Shown one piece after another: positions 47,001 through 58,908 of a stretch of 64,000 nucleotides of DNA. Each line of letters begins with the position of its first letter. Within the stretch, counting starts at the first letter, position 1. Source of the stretch: Bombardia bombarda (taxonomy: Eukaryota; Ascomycota; Sordariomycetes; Sordariales; Lasiosphaeriaceae); the NCBI GenBank assembly GCA_030512295.1, contig JAULSR010000005.1:2356001-2420000 (forward strand), read 5' to 3'. Below the pieces are notes generated by a model. It searched no databases. It saw nothing but the letters and a program-made list of their open reading frames with translations, and was not told where the DNA came from. A program made the position numbers and the translations under genes.

Positions 47001-50000
47001 CTCCTGCGCATGGGCTTGCTGGACCGCCCCGAATATAGAGACGTCCTCTGGACCAATGAGACTGAGCTGGCAGTTCGTCAGAAAGGCGGCAGTCGGCAAG
47101 TTGAAGTGTTTATTCCAAGGGTGAAGCCCGACGACTGGCTCAACCGGCGTCTGGCGTCAGCCACCAGGCGTGTTGAGGAAGATGTAGCTATAGATGCCAT
47201 CGACGCGGGGGCAATCACTGTGAAAATCGATGTCGACCATCACCATGACCGCAGCTCTCTTGCTTTACGACGGGTGCCATCAACTCTTGACAACGCGAAA
47301 GGCAGCGACGGCAGACAGAAAATGGTAGACAGTACGACACATTTCAAGTCCTACTGCTCGTCGCTGTTTGCCTTTGTGCCCAGAGACGGGGCACGCCCGT
47401 TGTACATCTGCCTCGCCTTGAAAGTTGATGAACCGGGGAAGATGGCTATCTGCGTGTCAACTTCCAATGCGTCATCATTTAAACTGGCCGAAGGCCAGTG
47501 GAAGATTATTCCTGAGACAGTCCAGCTGTCCCGCGACTCGGTCAATATGCTACGCCGCGTCATTACCACTGTTGTATGCGAGAGCTTTCTGACTGGTTTA
47601 TCGGGGACGCTGTGGCTTCACAACGTACCAGCTGAGATGGGCGAGGCCACATTACAGATGGGAAAGGCTCGAGGAATTCATGTCTTCCTCAGCACGTCAT
47701 CCGCTGAGCTAGCCGCCGCGTCCTTTGACGCCCGGACGGCTACCTTGATACATCCCCGAAGTTCTCGGCGCAAGCTTGAGTCTATTATCCCCGCAGATGT
47801 CAAGAGACTTGTTCTAATGGGTGATGATCAAAATGCCGATAATGATGTCCGCAGTTTAAAGAACACGATACTGCGCTCAGGTATCTTGGCCACGGCCGAT
47901 ATTCGATACTTGTGTCAAGACCTCATGAAAGCCATGACGGTGTATCTTGATCTTGATGTAACCAGGTTGTGGGAAATCATCACTATGGAAGCTAATTCTT
48001 CTGGCGGGCCGTTTAACTCGGGCAGCATAAAAGAAGTCTCACTTACAGCCCCGTCGGAGGCTGTTGTTGACCTGGCCAGCATCTCGTCCTTGTCGGGCTA
48101 CCACAGAGTCACCACCATCGTCGACTGGACAATGGCCAATAAGGAAACGAGCGAGTCACTTGCAGTTACAAACTCCTTGACCAGCACCAAGTCAATCTCA
48201 GTTACAATGCAACCTCTAGAATCTGAAGGCAAGCCTTTGTTCTCACCGTACAAAACATATCTGCTAGTTGGATTGGCAGGGGACCTGGGCATGTCGCTGG
48301 TCGAGTGGATGGCCAGCACAGGGGCGCAACACTTTGCCATCGTCAGCCGAAACCCGCAAATTAGCCATCAGATGCTCAGCTATCTGAACAAACGCGGTGT
48401 CAACATACATACGTGGGCACTCGACGTGGCAGACAAAGAGGCTCTGTTCCGAGCCTATACCGACATGATCGCCCGCATGCCACCCATCGGCGGCGTCGCC
48501 AACGGCGCCATGGTCCTGCGAGATCGCCCTTTCGGCAACATGGCGGCTGACGATTTTGAATTTGTTCTGCGACCCAAGGCCATCGGGACGCATAATCTTG
48601 ATGAGCTGTTCCACGCGGACCTCGACCTCGAGTTTTTTATTCTATTTGCGTCGGGCACCTGTGTCGTTGGCAACGCAGGCCAGGCCAACTACAGCGCCGC
48701 CAACATGTTCATGGCGAGCGTGGCCGAACAGAGGCGCCAGCGGGGCGTCGCCGCGTCCGTTATCTACCTGGGCACGGTTCTCGGTGTCGGGCACGTTGCC
48801 CGTTCCCTGCTACTTGAGGGTAACACCAAGGCCAACAACACCCGCAGTGTTGAGTCTCAACTGCAAAGATTCTCGCAGTTGCCGCTCTCCGAGGAAGACC
48901 TGCACACGGCGTTTGCTGAAGCCGTCGTCTCAGGACGCCCAAATTCTAACATTGACCCGGGCCTTATTGTTGGGCTTGGCGACGGAAAAGATGCCCCCTG
49001 GCGATCCCTGCCCCGTTTCTCATCGTGGCTATCGCATCTCTTGCGGCGGCGGCGGCAGCAAGCCGATGAGAATATAGAGGGGTTTTCTGGCAGGCAGGAC
49101 CACATACAGCAGCAGCCCATCAGCATTCGAGACGAGCTTGTCGTAGCCTTGGATACATGTACATCCCAGGCCGCATTTTACATGGAGGCAAATACCCTTC
49201 TGCAAGAAGCCTTTACAGCCAAACTGAGCGTAATCCTTCAAACTCCAACTGCCAAGATTGACAAGAGCTTGCCCCTTGTCGCGCTTGGCTTCGACTCTCT
49301 TGTGGCAGTCGAGGTGAGATCATGGGTTCTCAGGGAGCTGTCCATCGATGTCCCTGTCCTAAAGATGCTTGGTGGGTCATCGCTGGCCGATATCTGCCGG
49401 GATATCGTGATAGGATTCGCCGCAAACAACAACGATGGTGCGGTGGAAGAGACTCTAGAATCGGAACCATCCACAGGGCGGCCGAGATCCCTGGAATTCA
49501 ACTATGATGAAGAAGATGTGGCAACTTCCGCGACATCTACGCCGTCCCCGTCTCCATCTCCTCTCCCGTCTGCCACTGGCAAGCCAGAATATGTCAGGGT
49601 TGGGGACATGTCACCAGCCCAGGCCCGACTCTACTTCTTGCATCGATATTTAGAGGACAAATCGGCATACACCATTGGCTATGTAGGCAAGTACCATGGG
49701 TACCTCGACGTCGGAAGGCTGCACAAGGCATTGTGGACAGCATGCAGGACACATGAGAGTCTTCGCAGCTGCTACTTCATGGACTCGGCAGCATCCCACC
49801 GAGCCGTGCAGGCTGTACTAACCAGCCCACGTCCGGCATGGGAGTATCGGCAGATCCAGGACGAGAGCGAAGTCTGGAGAGAGAGGGAAAGTCAGAAGAG
49901 ATTCGTATTCGACATCGAGCACGGTTCCACCGTCAAGGTCACGATCCTGTCGCTGAGTCCGGTATTGCATCACATCATATTCCTACACCATCACATCGCG

Positions 50001-52035
50001 CTTGATGGAATGGGCTGGTTTCTGTTTTTCAAGGATCTCGAGAAGGCGTACTCGGGACAAGAGCTCGTCTCGCCTGTACAGCAGTCCATTGATATGTCGC
50101 TAAAGCAGCTACTACATACCCAAAAGACACATCAGCACATGCAACCGCTGCTGGCCTTCTGGGGTGGAATGCACCAGGACGCCCATGAGCCGCTGCCACT
50201 GTTTCCCTTCTCAAAGGTCAAGAATCGTAAGGTGCTCAACAAGTACGAGACAGAGACGCTCGACATGGAACTTGACCCCAGCCTGGCGAAGCGCGTCAAG
50301 TTGGCGGCGGCAGCCCTCGGTGTCACGCCGTTTCACTTCTACCTTTCTGCCCTGGCTGTATTCCTCACGCGCTGCCTCGACGACGTCCACGACTTCAGCA
50401 TCGGCATTGTAGATGCCAACCGGCCCGATGCAGACGACGGCTCGACAATGGGCTACTTCCTCAACATGCTACCGCTACGCTTCCGCCTTGACCTGGATGA
50501 GAACATGAAGAAAAGAGAACAGCCACAGCGCTTTGACGAGCTGGCCAAATGGTGTCGAGACACCGTTCTCAAAGCCCACGCGGCCCAAATTCCGTTTGAT
50601 GCCATCCTCGACCAGGTCCAGACATCCAGGTCCGGAAGCCACCACCCGCTCTTTCAAGTCGCGCTCGACTATCGCCAGGGGTACTCTGCCGAGGACCATT
50701 TCGGCGGCGGTACTATCAGATGGGACGCTAAGCAGAGCATTACGGCACGGAACCCGTACGATATCTTCATCAACGTCACTCAGGCCTCGCCGGGAGATCA
50801 TACATACATTCACTGGACAACGCAAAAGTACATGTACGGCGCCTCAGATTCGGGCTTAATGGTGGCGTGGTACACGCGCATCCTCGATGCCCTCGCGCAC
50901 GATCCGTCTCTGCCCATCATCAGCTGTCCCGTAGCAACCGAAGCCGACTTACGCCACGCCGTCGAGTTAGGTACCGGGAAGCCCGTTGACGAGGCGGCTC
51001 TCCAAGAGTCGAGTTGTGACTGGGATGATAACGGTGATACGCTCATTCACCGAGTCGATAGAGTGGCCTGTCAATATCCCACCTCGATAGCGCTATTAGA
51101 TGACAACGGCGGCAGGCTCACTTATTCTGACATGATGATACGAATACAGCACATTGCTCGTTGCTTGAAACAAGTCCTCCTCCAAGACAGCATCTCAGTA
51201 TCGTCATCGCCATCTTTATCGGCACCGCCGGTTGCTGTTGCGACCTTGATTCATCCCGCAAACGACTACGTCTGTTGCCTCCTTGCCATTCTGCGGCTCG
51301 GACTTACATGCCTCGGCCTGGACCTACGCAATCCTGATGAAAGACTGGCCATAATGACGTCTGATTGCGCGCCCCGTGTCCTGGTCTGCACTGCCGAGAC
51401 CAGAGACCAGACGTACCGCCTTGCTGCCTCGCTGCCCATCCCGCCGACAATACTTGATCTTGACCTGATGGACCCCGACATGAAATTGCTGCATGATGGA
51501 ACAGCAGTCGAAAACACGAGTTCCCTCGACCAGCGCGCCGTGGTCCTGTACACCAGCGGATCCACCGGCGTGCCCAAGGGCGTCCTACTCAGTCACCGAA
51601 ACCTGCTCAGCCATATCCGCGCCAACACGGCCCTCTTCGGACTCGGACGCGATGACGTGATCCTGCAGCAGACGTCGCCAGGCTTCGACTTTTGCCTGGA
51701 CCAAATCTTCCACGCACTGGCCAACGGGGGTGTTCTCGTCGTGGTGGGCCGCCAGGGGCGTGGCGACCCGGCGCGCATCGCCGCGCTGATGCTCGAACAC
51801 GGCGTCACTTGCACCGTCGGTTGTCCGTCCGAGTACCTCGCGCTGCTCAACTACGGACTACCGACACTGCGTAAATGCTCGCGGTGGCGGCTCGCCTTCT
51901 CTGGTGGCGAGAAGCTTACCATTCAGCTTCGACACGGGTTCCGCAAGTTGCGCCTCGAGGACCTGCAGCTCATCAATGTCTATGGGCCCACAGAGGTCAC
52001 CATCGCGTGCGCCAGGGGCCGCGTCCCCTACCGGA

Positions 52036-52066
<31 letters not shown>

Positions 52067-54374
52067 TGATCGTGTGGTCCAGCAGGTCGGCGATTACCTT
52101 TTCCCGATGCCTGGCTATTCCGTGTTGGTGATAGACCGAGACATGAACCTGCTTCCGGCCGGCTTCCCGGGCGAGATCTACATTGCCGGTGACGGCGTTG
52201 CGCTGGGCTATCTCAACCGGCCCGCCGAGACGCGGCGTGGCTTCCTTGAAATGGCAACTGCATCACCACTCTTATCCGGTATTGCTAATCCCAAAACATT
52301 GTACCGCTCAGGTGACCACGGAAGGTTGCTTCAAGACGGGTCGATTAACCTGTTGGGACGTGTCGAGAGTGGAAGCAGCCAGGTCAAGATCAGGGGGATG
52401 CGTGTAGAGCTGGATGAAGTAGCCAACATGATCATGCGCGAGTCTGGCGACGCTCTGAGTGCTGCCGCCGTGTCGTACCGCCACGTTGGCGATTCAGGGA
52501 GAAGCATGGATCTGCTGGTTGCCTTTGTTGTCTTTGACCTTGAAAGGAAGCTGGAACAGAAAACTGAGGAAGATGAGCGCCGCGCTGGTATTACTCAGCG
52601 TTTGCGGACGAGCTTGCCGCTGCCCGCGCATATGTGTCCCTCACATGTCGTCCCTGTCGATAGACTCCCGACCAACGTCAATGGCAAGTTGGACCGCGCA
52701 GCCGTGGATAGGCTGCCGATAGCTAGTACATCCGTCGCTGTTAGACAAACTGACAAGATGAAGGGGGAAGATGATGTCGAGATGACGTCTCTTGAACAGC
52801 GCATGAAGCTGGTTTGGTGCGAGACGCTCGAACTACTACCACCGCCCATTACCAATCGTGTCAGCGATGACAATACCCAGGACCGAAACCCAGCAGCTTT
52901 CACAACAACTATCAACGCAGACTCGGACTTCTTCCAGGTAGGCGGCAGCTCTATGCTGGCCATCAAGCTGCGGGCCGTGATACGCGGTACCTTTGGCGTG
53001 ACCATTTCGCTTCCAGAACTGTTCCGCCTGCGCACCATGGGCCGCATGGCTGCGCGGGTCGCCGCGCACAATAACAACGACGGGGCAGAACCAAGTCAGG
53101 AACCGCGCGAGTCTTTGCAGTCGAAGATGGACTGGGCTGCCGAAGTGGCGGCGCTTTTCGACGGGCTAGCATTGTCGTCGTCGTCGTCTCTGACATTATC
53201 ATCCGCACCGCCGCCGAGATCATCGCAAGTACTAAAGGAAGAAGACACACCTCCCACTCGATCTACCATCAAAGTCCTTTTGACCGGTGCAACTGGATTT
53301 CTGGGTAGGCACATCCTGCGCCAACTTATCTCGGACACCCGTGTGAGTCAAATCCACTGCGTGGCTGTGAGACGGCAGTCCACCACGGTCAGCAGCATGA
53401 GCGACAAGATCATCTCCCACGCGGGCGACCTCGGCTCTCCACTACTAGGTCTCTCGCGCGATACCTTCACGATACTGTCCCAGTCCGTTGACGTCATCAT
53501 CCACAACGGGGCGCGCGTATCGTTCCTCGAGCCGTACGACGTCGCCCTCCGCGCGCCCAACGTCCTGTCGACTCGCTCACTGTGTGCCCTGGCACTCCCA
53601 AGGCGCATCCCGCTGCACTTTGTCTCAAGCGCGGCCGTGGCGGGCGTTCTGAGGTCGTCTGGTTCTGATACTGCTGCTGGCCCCTCGGTCCTAGCCCCCG
53701 TGTCGGTCGCAGACTGTCTGCCGCCGCCGTCCAATGGTCTTGAGCAGCAGCAGCATGACGGCAAAGGGAAATCCCACAATATCAAGCTCGATGGCTATTC
53801 GCTCTCGAAATGGGTCGGCGAGGCGCTGCTAGAAAAGGTGTCGGCTGAGCTGGGGCTGCCGACCTTTGTGCACAGGGTGGCTAGCTTGGTGGGCGACGGG
53901 GCGCCCGCGCGAGATATCATGGATGCCATGATTCGCTTCTCGCGCATGACGGGGTCCGTCCCGGCACTTCAAGGTTCAAGACTAGAAGATCGATGGCGGG
54001 ATGATAGTGGTAGTGGTGGAGGAGGAGGGTTGCAGGTGGTAGGTGCATTCGATTGGGTGCCTGTTGAGCGTGTGGGCCAAGAGTTGGTGCGTGATGCACT
54101 TGAGTCGGTTTCTTTTTCTTCTCCTTCTTCTTCTCCTTCTTCCACTTCGTCGGTTTCAACAAAATTCATCCATCATTGTAACGACGACAAGGTACCACCC
54201 AGTGGGCTGCGAACACACCTTGAGGAAATGGAAGGACGTCCGTTTGGCGAGGTAGCTGTCGGGGACTGGCTTGACGCAGCGAGGACGAGAGGTCTCGATC
54301 TGGCCTTGTATGAGTATTTGATCGGTGCGACTCGCGAGGGTGGAGAGTTGTACTTGCCGACGATAAGCAAATGA
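41086..54374 (+). CDS. Highly reducing PKS-NRPS hybrid synthetase, one frame break in KS
   Basis: Exons 41086-41292, 41361-44088 and 44186-54374 would give about 4,374 residues if one base were added at the frame break at 42014-42018. Domain order with rough spans: KS 41.12-42.48 kb (catalytic Cys in MDTACSSS at 41712; His in EAHGTGT and in VLGHSEGAAG); malonyl AT 42.83-43.80 (GHSSGE); DH 44.19-45.23 (HQFQHQIVFPAAGY); C-methyltransferase 45.56-46.40 (LEIGGGTG); degenerate ER/structural region 46.4-48.2; KR 48.24-48.80 (GLAGDLGMS, FASGTCVVG, QANYSAAN); ACP 49.19-49.42 (LGFDSLVAVE); Ser/Pro linker; C 49.59-50.94 (HHIALDG); A 51.04-52.71 (YTSGSTGVPKG, NVYGPTE, YRSGDHGR, NGKLDR); PCP 52.79-53.07 (VGGSSMLAIK); R 53.27-54.37 (TGATGFLG, YSLSK). 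A by-eye pocket reading of the A domain is D-F-D-G-A-S-V-I-A; the amino acid cannot be named. Expected product: a methylated reduced polyketide joined to one amino acid. A poly-Gln stretch and a poly-Asp stretch lie in loops. The G5 run is discussed in the findings. Confidence 0.93.
46946..46967 (+). repeat. CAA repeat (poly-Gln) in the PKS-NRPS
   Basis: About eight Gln codons in a row lie between the methyltransferase and the degenerate ER, where a linker is expected. Confidence 0.7.
52038..52070 (+). repeat. GAC repeat (poly-Asp) inside the A domain
   Basis: Eleven Asp codons in a row lie between motifs A5 (NVYGPTE) and A6, in a surface loop. The repeat keeps the frame, and the domain core motifs are intact on both sides. 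Confidence 0.8.
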
Positions 54375-55010
54375 GAGGAAGAGAGAGATATCATGCAGGG
54401 TTAACATACTCGGAGAAGGAGGAGCATCTGTTTAATGTTTTTCTTTCTCATTTCTTATCGATCTTGTATTCATCTTCTTTAACACTTCATTTATATTCTT
54501 GTCGATTTCTTACATCAGCGATTCAGCGGCTTATACCTGGCATAAAACGCGTATCACTAGTTGTCTTCGCGTTATTTGTAAAGCAAGTATCCAATTCAAA
54601 AAACTTAGTGGAACCAGTTCTATCCAAGGTCAATCGATGCAATAATTTAGCCAACTGTACCAAACATGAGAGAAAGTACACACAGTACGATGCATTCTGC
54701 TGAACTAGAAACCAACCCAAAAAGAACCTCATAACAATCAAGTCACAATCAAGAAGAAAATCTCAGGATAAGCTTACAGATTGGCGCGGCTGTATCTAAG
54801 ATAACATATGTTGGCTGTATCTGTCTGTAACCATAATGACCTGGGGAAAATTCAGACGTTTGAAAGCAGAATAAAAGTTAAGATAAGTGGATGCAAAGGG
54901 GGAATAATCTCACAACCTCGACTCAAGCCATGGGAAGACATGGGATGGACGTGCGCAACCCAGCTTTGACGCCGTTATGATGTCTCGCAGACTACTTGCA
55001 AAGCAGAGCT
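54375..55010. other. Convergent intergenic region after the PKS-NRPS
   Basis: This is 636 bases, AT-rich at about 54440-54860, between the stops of the PKS-NRPS and the SRRM1-like gene. It marks the right border of the cluster. No gene is supported. Confidence 0.5.
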
Positions 55011-57027
55011 TCAAAGACGGTTAGCCTCAACATCGTCAAGCCCACTCTTTGAGTATCTCATCTTCTTGATTCTCTCCTTGAGCTCCTTCTCACGCAGCTC
55101 ATTAGCTGTCTTGGCATCCTGCAAAGGTATGGTCAGCCAGTTGTTGGCTGCCCCAAAAGACTCGGCTCGACTTGGGCCACTCGACGTACCTGCTCAGCAG
55201 TAGAGGTCGAGGGGGGGCATTATGCGATGATCGGGGTCTGTCTTCGGCGCCTGAAACATCAGCCGACCTGTTTTTCGCAGAGGAAGATGAAGATGCAGAA
55301 GAGGCTCTTCGATCTCTAGTTCTACCACCCGGGCTGCGTCCACCCCTTAGACCACCATCACTGCCACCTCGGCCTCGCGGCTGCCTCTGCGGGCTACGCG
55401 GGCTGCGTGAGAGACGGCGAGGGGAAAGGCGTCGGCCCTTATATGAATCAGTAGGACTCAAGCTGCGAGAGTTGCTGCGGCTGCGACCGTTGCGCCTCGG
55501 TCGTGTGACGCCCGGAGAGACGCTCCGGCTGTCGCGTCTGGACCGCCTTGGCGGGCTGCGACTGCGAGATCGGGATCTTGTTCGGGACCGAGATCGGGAG
55601 GAACGAGAGGAGACGGAGGAAGATCCAGACCGCGAGTATCGTGCTTTCCGAACTCGAGACCGGCTCCGACTCCGACTGATGCTCCTACTCCGGCTTCGGC
55701 TCCGGCTGCGACTGAGACTGCGACTAAAACTGCGGCTGCGACTACGGCTGCGGCTGCGGCTGCGGCTGCGGCTTGGGCTTGGTGATGTAGAGTATCGACG
55801 CCGCTTAGCAGCTGGAGATCCGCGGACCGACGGCGCGGAGCGCGACCGACCTCGGGGCTCGGGCACCCGCCGGGGCGACCTGGAGAGCCTTGGTCTTTTG
55901 TGCGCTTCCCGATACGGGATTGGAGACCGAGATCGTGGTCTCGCACGTCTACGTCTCGGCGGGCTGGGCGACCGAGAGTCGGATCTTCTGCTTCCGTCCA
56001 CACTAGGAGTCGGCGACAGAGCCCGAGGTGATGCAGCCGGCCGAGCTAACGGAGAGCGCGTGCGTGATCGTCGGCGTCTATCGTCGCGCCCTCCGCCTCC
56101 CCCGCGTCGAAATGACTGGCCTCCACGCGGTGCATAGGTGTCTCTGAAACCACTGCCCCTTGGACCCCCGCGTTCATTGCGATCAACACGGTCTCGTTGA
56201 TCGCGATAGCGGGGTGGTGAACGAGATCGACCGCCACCGCCGCCGCCACCACCAATGCCTCCACCACCACGGCCTCGGTCTCGGTCATCACGACGTCCAC
56301 GCCACGAGTCCCCCCTCGTCCAGGCAGGCCACCACCTCCTCGGGTGCCCCCGCCTCGGCCGCCGCGATCGCGCCGGTCGAGTTCCTCGCGTCTCTGTCGA
56401 GCCTCTTCAGCAGCTTTGTCGGCATCAATCTGTTGCCCGTATTGTCAGCTCCTTCGACCTGCGGGAGTTTGTGGGGATGGGTCGGTGGGAGCAGCGGTAC
56501 CTTTTCCTGTATCAACTCTAGCTTCTTTGCCTCGAGCAGCTCCTTGGGCACGCCCTGCGGACTCGTCTGGGCACTGAGCAACAGCTTCCAGAGCTCTTTG
56601 CAAAACGAGGGTGTGTCTTTGTCGAGAAAGCCGGTTAGCTGGATCTGGAGAGACTTGATATCGGGCTAAATAGATGGGCGTCTGTCAGTGTTGGTCCAGG
56701 CCGTGGTGACGTTGTCTATTGAAGGGTGAAAGACCGAGGGACTCACACAGCGACCGCCCTCGATCAGGTTAAAGATGAGTTCAATGACGACATCATCCTC
56801 GTTTTGTAGAATTTCAGTCACTTTGCCAGCTATCCATCTGTTTTGGGGAACAGCTTCGAGTCAGAGGGAACGAATGAATAGAAGGAATGGCATTGCACTG
56901 CTGGGGGACCTGGACGGACATACTTCTTCATAACCTGGAGATTGACCTTTTGCATGTCCACCTTCTGATTGAACTCGGGAGGGAACTTTGTGCTCTTGAG
57001 GAGCTTGGCATCGACGCCGGTCGCCAT
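55011..57027 (-). CDS. PWI-domain SR-rich splicing factor (SRRM1/SRm160-like), two frame breaks
   Basis: Exons on the reverse strand are 57027-56924, 56837-56747, 56665-56501, 56429-55190 and 55118-55011, about 569 residues if one base is added at each of two places. The N-terminal PWI domain spans exons 1-3 (FPPEFNQKVDMQKV, WIAGKVTEILQNEDDVVIEL, LTGFLDKDTPSF) and binds RNA or DNA. Exon 4 changes from a Gly/Arg-rich stretch to a long RS domain (RSRSRSRS over about 250 residues). The last exon ends with a Lys-rich helix (ELREKELKERIKKMR). The frame changes at a C6 run (56310-56315) and again at a G7 run (55211-55217); adding one base at each gives a phase-0 splice into exon 5. An essential splicing protein is unlikely to carry two frameshifts, so undercalled homopolymers are likely. 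Confidence 0.8.
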
Positions 57028-58201
57028 TTCTGCGTTTGGGCGTGGCGTGGCGGTGACAGGAGTTTGACAGCTTGGTGATGCTCAGTCGGAGCCGGGTCAA
57101 GAGACGCGGTGACGGTCAATCCAAGATGATGCTGTTGGGCGCGACGTTTTCTGCGGGTCCCAAAGCCTGTCCCTTGGCTAATTGTGGAGACGTGCTTAGT
57201 GTTGGCGCTAGCGGGCAGCATTGAATGTGCCGCGAGAGTTTCCATATGCATGACGGGAGGGGCAAGAGTGGCTCGGGTGCGCAGAGCAGAGGGGCACGAG
57301 GGGTAAGACATACGAGATAGTCGAATTGAAACAAATTCACATCCCTATTTTATGATTCTCATTCGTTCATCAGCCAAGTTTCCTCGCAAAGTAACAGTTA
57401 ATAATACTTGTAGATTACTTATATGAGCACGAGCACAAACATGGTAGCATCACTGACGCCATCAATTTCCAGTCACCCCTTCATAGCAGATAAAATCAGC
57501 TTTCGTTTTCTTTTATCGCTAACAAAACACAGCCCCCATTCTTTTTGCGCTCATCCAGTACATCATGTAATCAACCCATCATTATTACCATCGGACCTCC
57601 TCCCAGTCCGTAGTCATCAATACATTACTTTTTTCTTTACTTTATGCCCAGACAGTGTTCCCAGCCATAAGGGAAGCAAGACACCACCATGCTGAAGACC
57701 TTGGGTAACTTTCAGTGCGTTCCGATGCCGTGGATACAAGAAAGTTGGGAAGACCAAACTGCACGATACACGCACATACCACACAACCCTCATGCATCAG
57801 TAATGAAGTTTTGTCATGACGTGGGGGGGGGGGGGGGGGGGGGGAAGGAGGGGGGAGAAGGAAGGAATCGAGGCCCGAAACTCCCGAAGCGGTAAAAGAG
57901 CCATTGTACACCACACCCAAAAAAAAACTCCAACCGTCCCACCCTCCTAAAAGGCAAGTCGTATGCGTATGTACCCGTTGCTATTAGCACAGATGACTTG
58001 TTGAGAAAGAAAAGAAAAAGAGAACCGCGCCATTAAATCATCACCGTAATAGTAGTATGCAGCCACACAGTCCATGTAGCACAGACAGACAAACAGACAA
58101 GCAAACGAAGAAAGACAGGAAGAGAAGAAAGCGCAACGAGCCGGGCCCTTGTTTTACGGCGTGTAGGATGGGGGTGTTGCGAATAATTAAAAGTGAAAGT
58201 C
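57028..58201. repeat. Intergenic region with G22 run
   Basis: These 1.2 kb include an uninterrupted G tract at 57823-57844. The rest is AT-rich and shows no supported gene. Part of it is the promoter of the SRRM1-like gene and part the 3' flank of the next gene. Confidence 0.5.
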
Positions 58202-58908
58202 TCAAGAGGATGCCTTGGGGTACGTGTAGCGACTATGGCGGCCATCGGCAGTAGCGGTAGTAGTAGTTGTAGCAGCGCCGCCATCCTTCTTTTCAGCTTG
58301 TTGCCGAGCCTGGAGTGCGGCGATCTTCTCTCGCAGCTTCACGAGGCTGGTGTTGTCCTGCTGCTTCAGCTTGGCACGGATATCGTACAGAGCCATGAGG
58401 GAAGTTGCTCGCTCGACGTCATCTTCGGGCTGATTAGTTAGGCGAGAAACGGTCAGCACCTATCATTTCATCAATGAGAAGACTCTCGAGATCCAATTCT
58501 CACATCTTCTTTCCGCGGTGTGCCTGGGATAGACCCCTGGGCTGAATTTGTACGGCTCAGAGGGGGCGTGTACAGGCGGCGGCCAAGCTTGTCAAACTTC
58601 GCGGGCGAGGCGGTCCGCGAGATGATTGAGGAGGACGAGTTCACGCGTTGGTGATGCCGTTGGCCGGGCCGGACCGGTGGCGGGTCCATGTGTCTTGCTG
58701 CTGCATCGGCCGCCGTCGGACCAGCCGAGGCAGCGTTCTTGTTGGCGTTGACAAGGGCCACAGCTGCTTGAGCTTCCTGCTGTGGCGACATTGTTGCGTG
58801 TCAGTACTATCCCAGGGTGGATTGTTGCTTCGTAGTTCCAGAAGGACATACCGCGGCGTTCAGATCGCTGAGATCCGCCAGCATTTGCGCGAGTTGGATG
58901 CTCTCCAT
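58202..58908 (-). CDS. Conserved fungal small coiled-coil protein, function unknown
   Basis: Exons 58908-58852, 58779-58504 and 58429-58202 on the reverse strand give 186 residues in phase 0 throughout. The protein starts MESIQLAQMLADLSDLNAA, followed by an Ala/Asn-rich helix. A Pro/Ser-rich middle contains likely phosphosites (RTASPAKFDKLGRRLYTPPLSRTNS). The C-terminal helix (TSLMALYDIRAKLKQQDNTSLVKLREKIAALQARQ) has heptad spacing, and the end reads RYTYPK. I recognise the shape from fungal genomes but not a function. It may be an adaptor with a regulated middle region. Acceptor choice at exon 2 could move by 3 bases. Confidence 0.75.

Noticed and set aside
55172..56137. Long plus-strand frame (321 codons) rich in Arg, Leu and Gly
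   Set aside because: It is the antisense shadow of the RS domain; the reverse strand has the PWI domain, splice sites and RS repeats.
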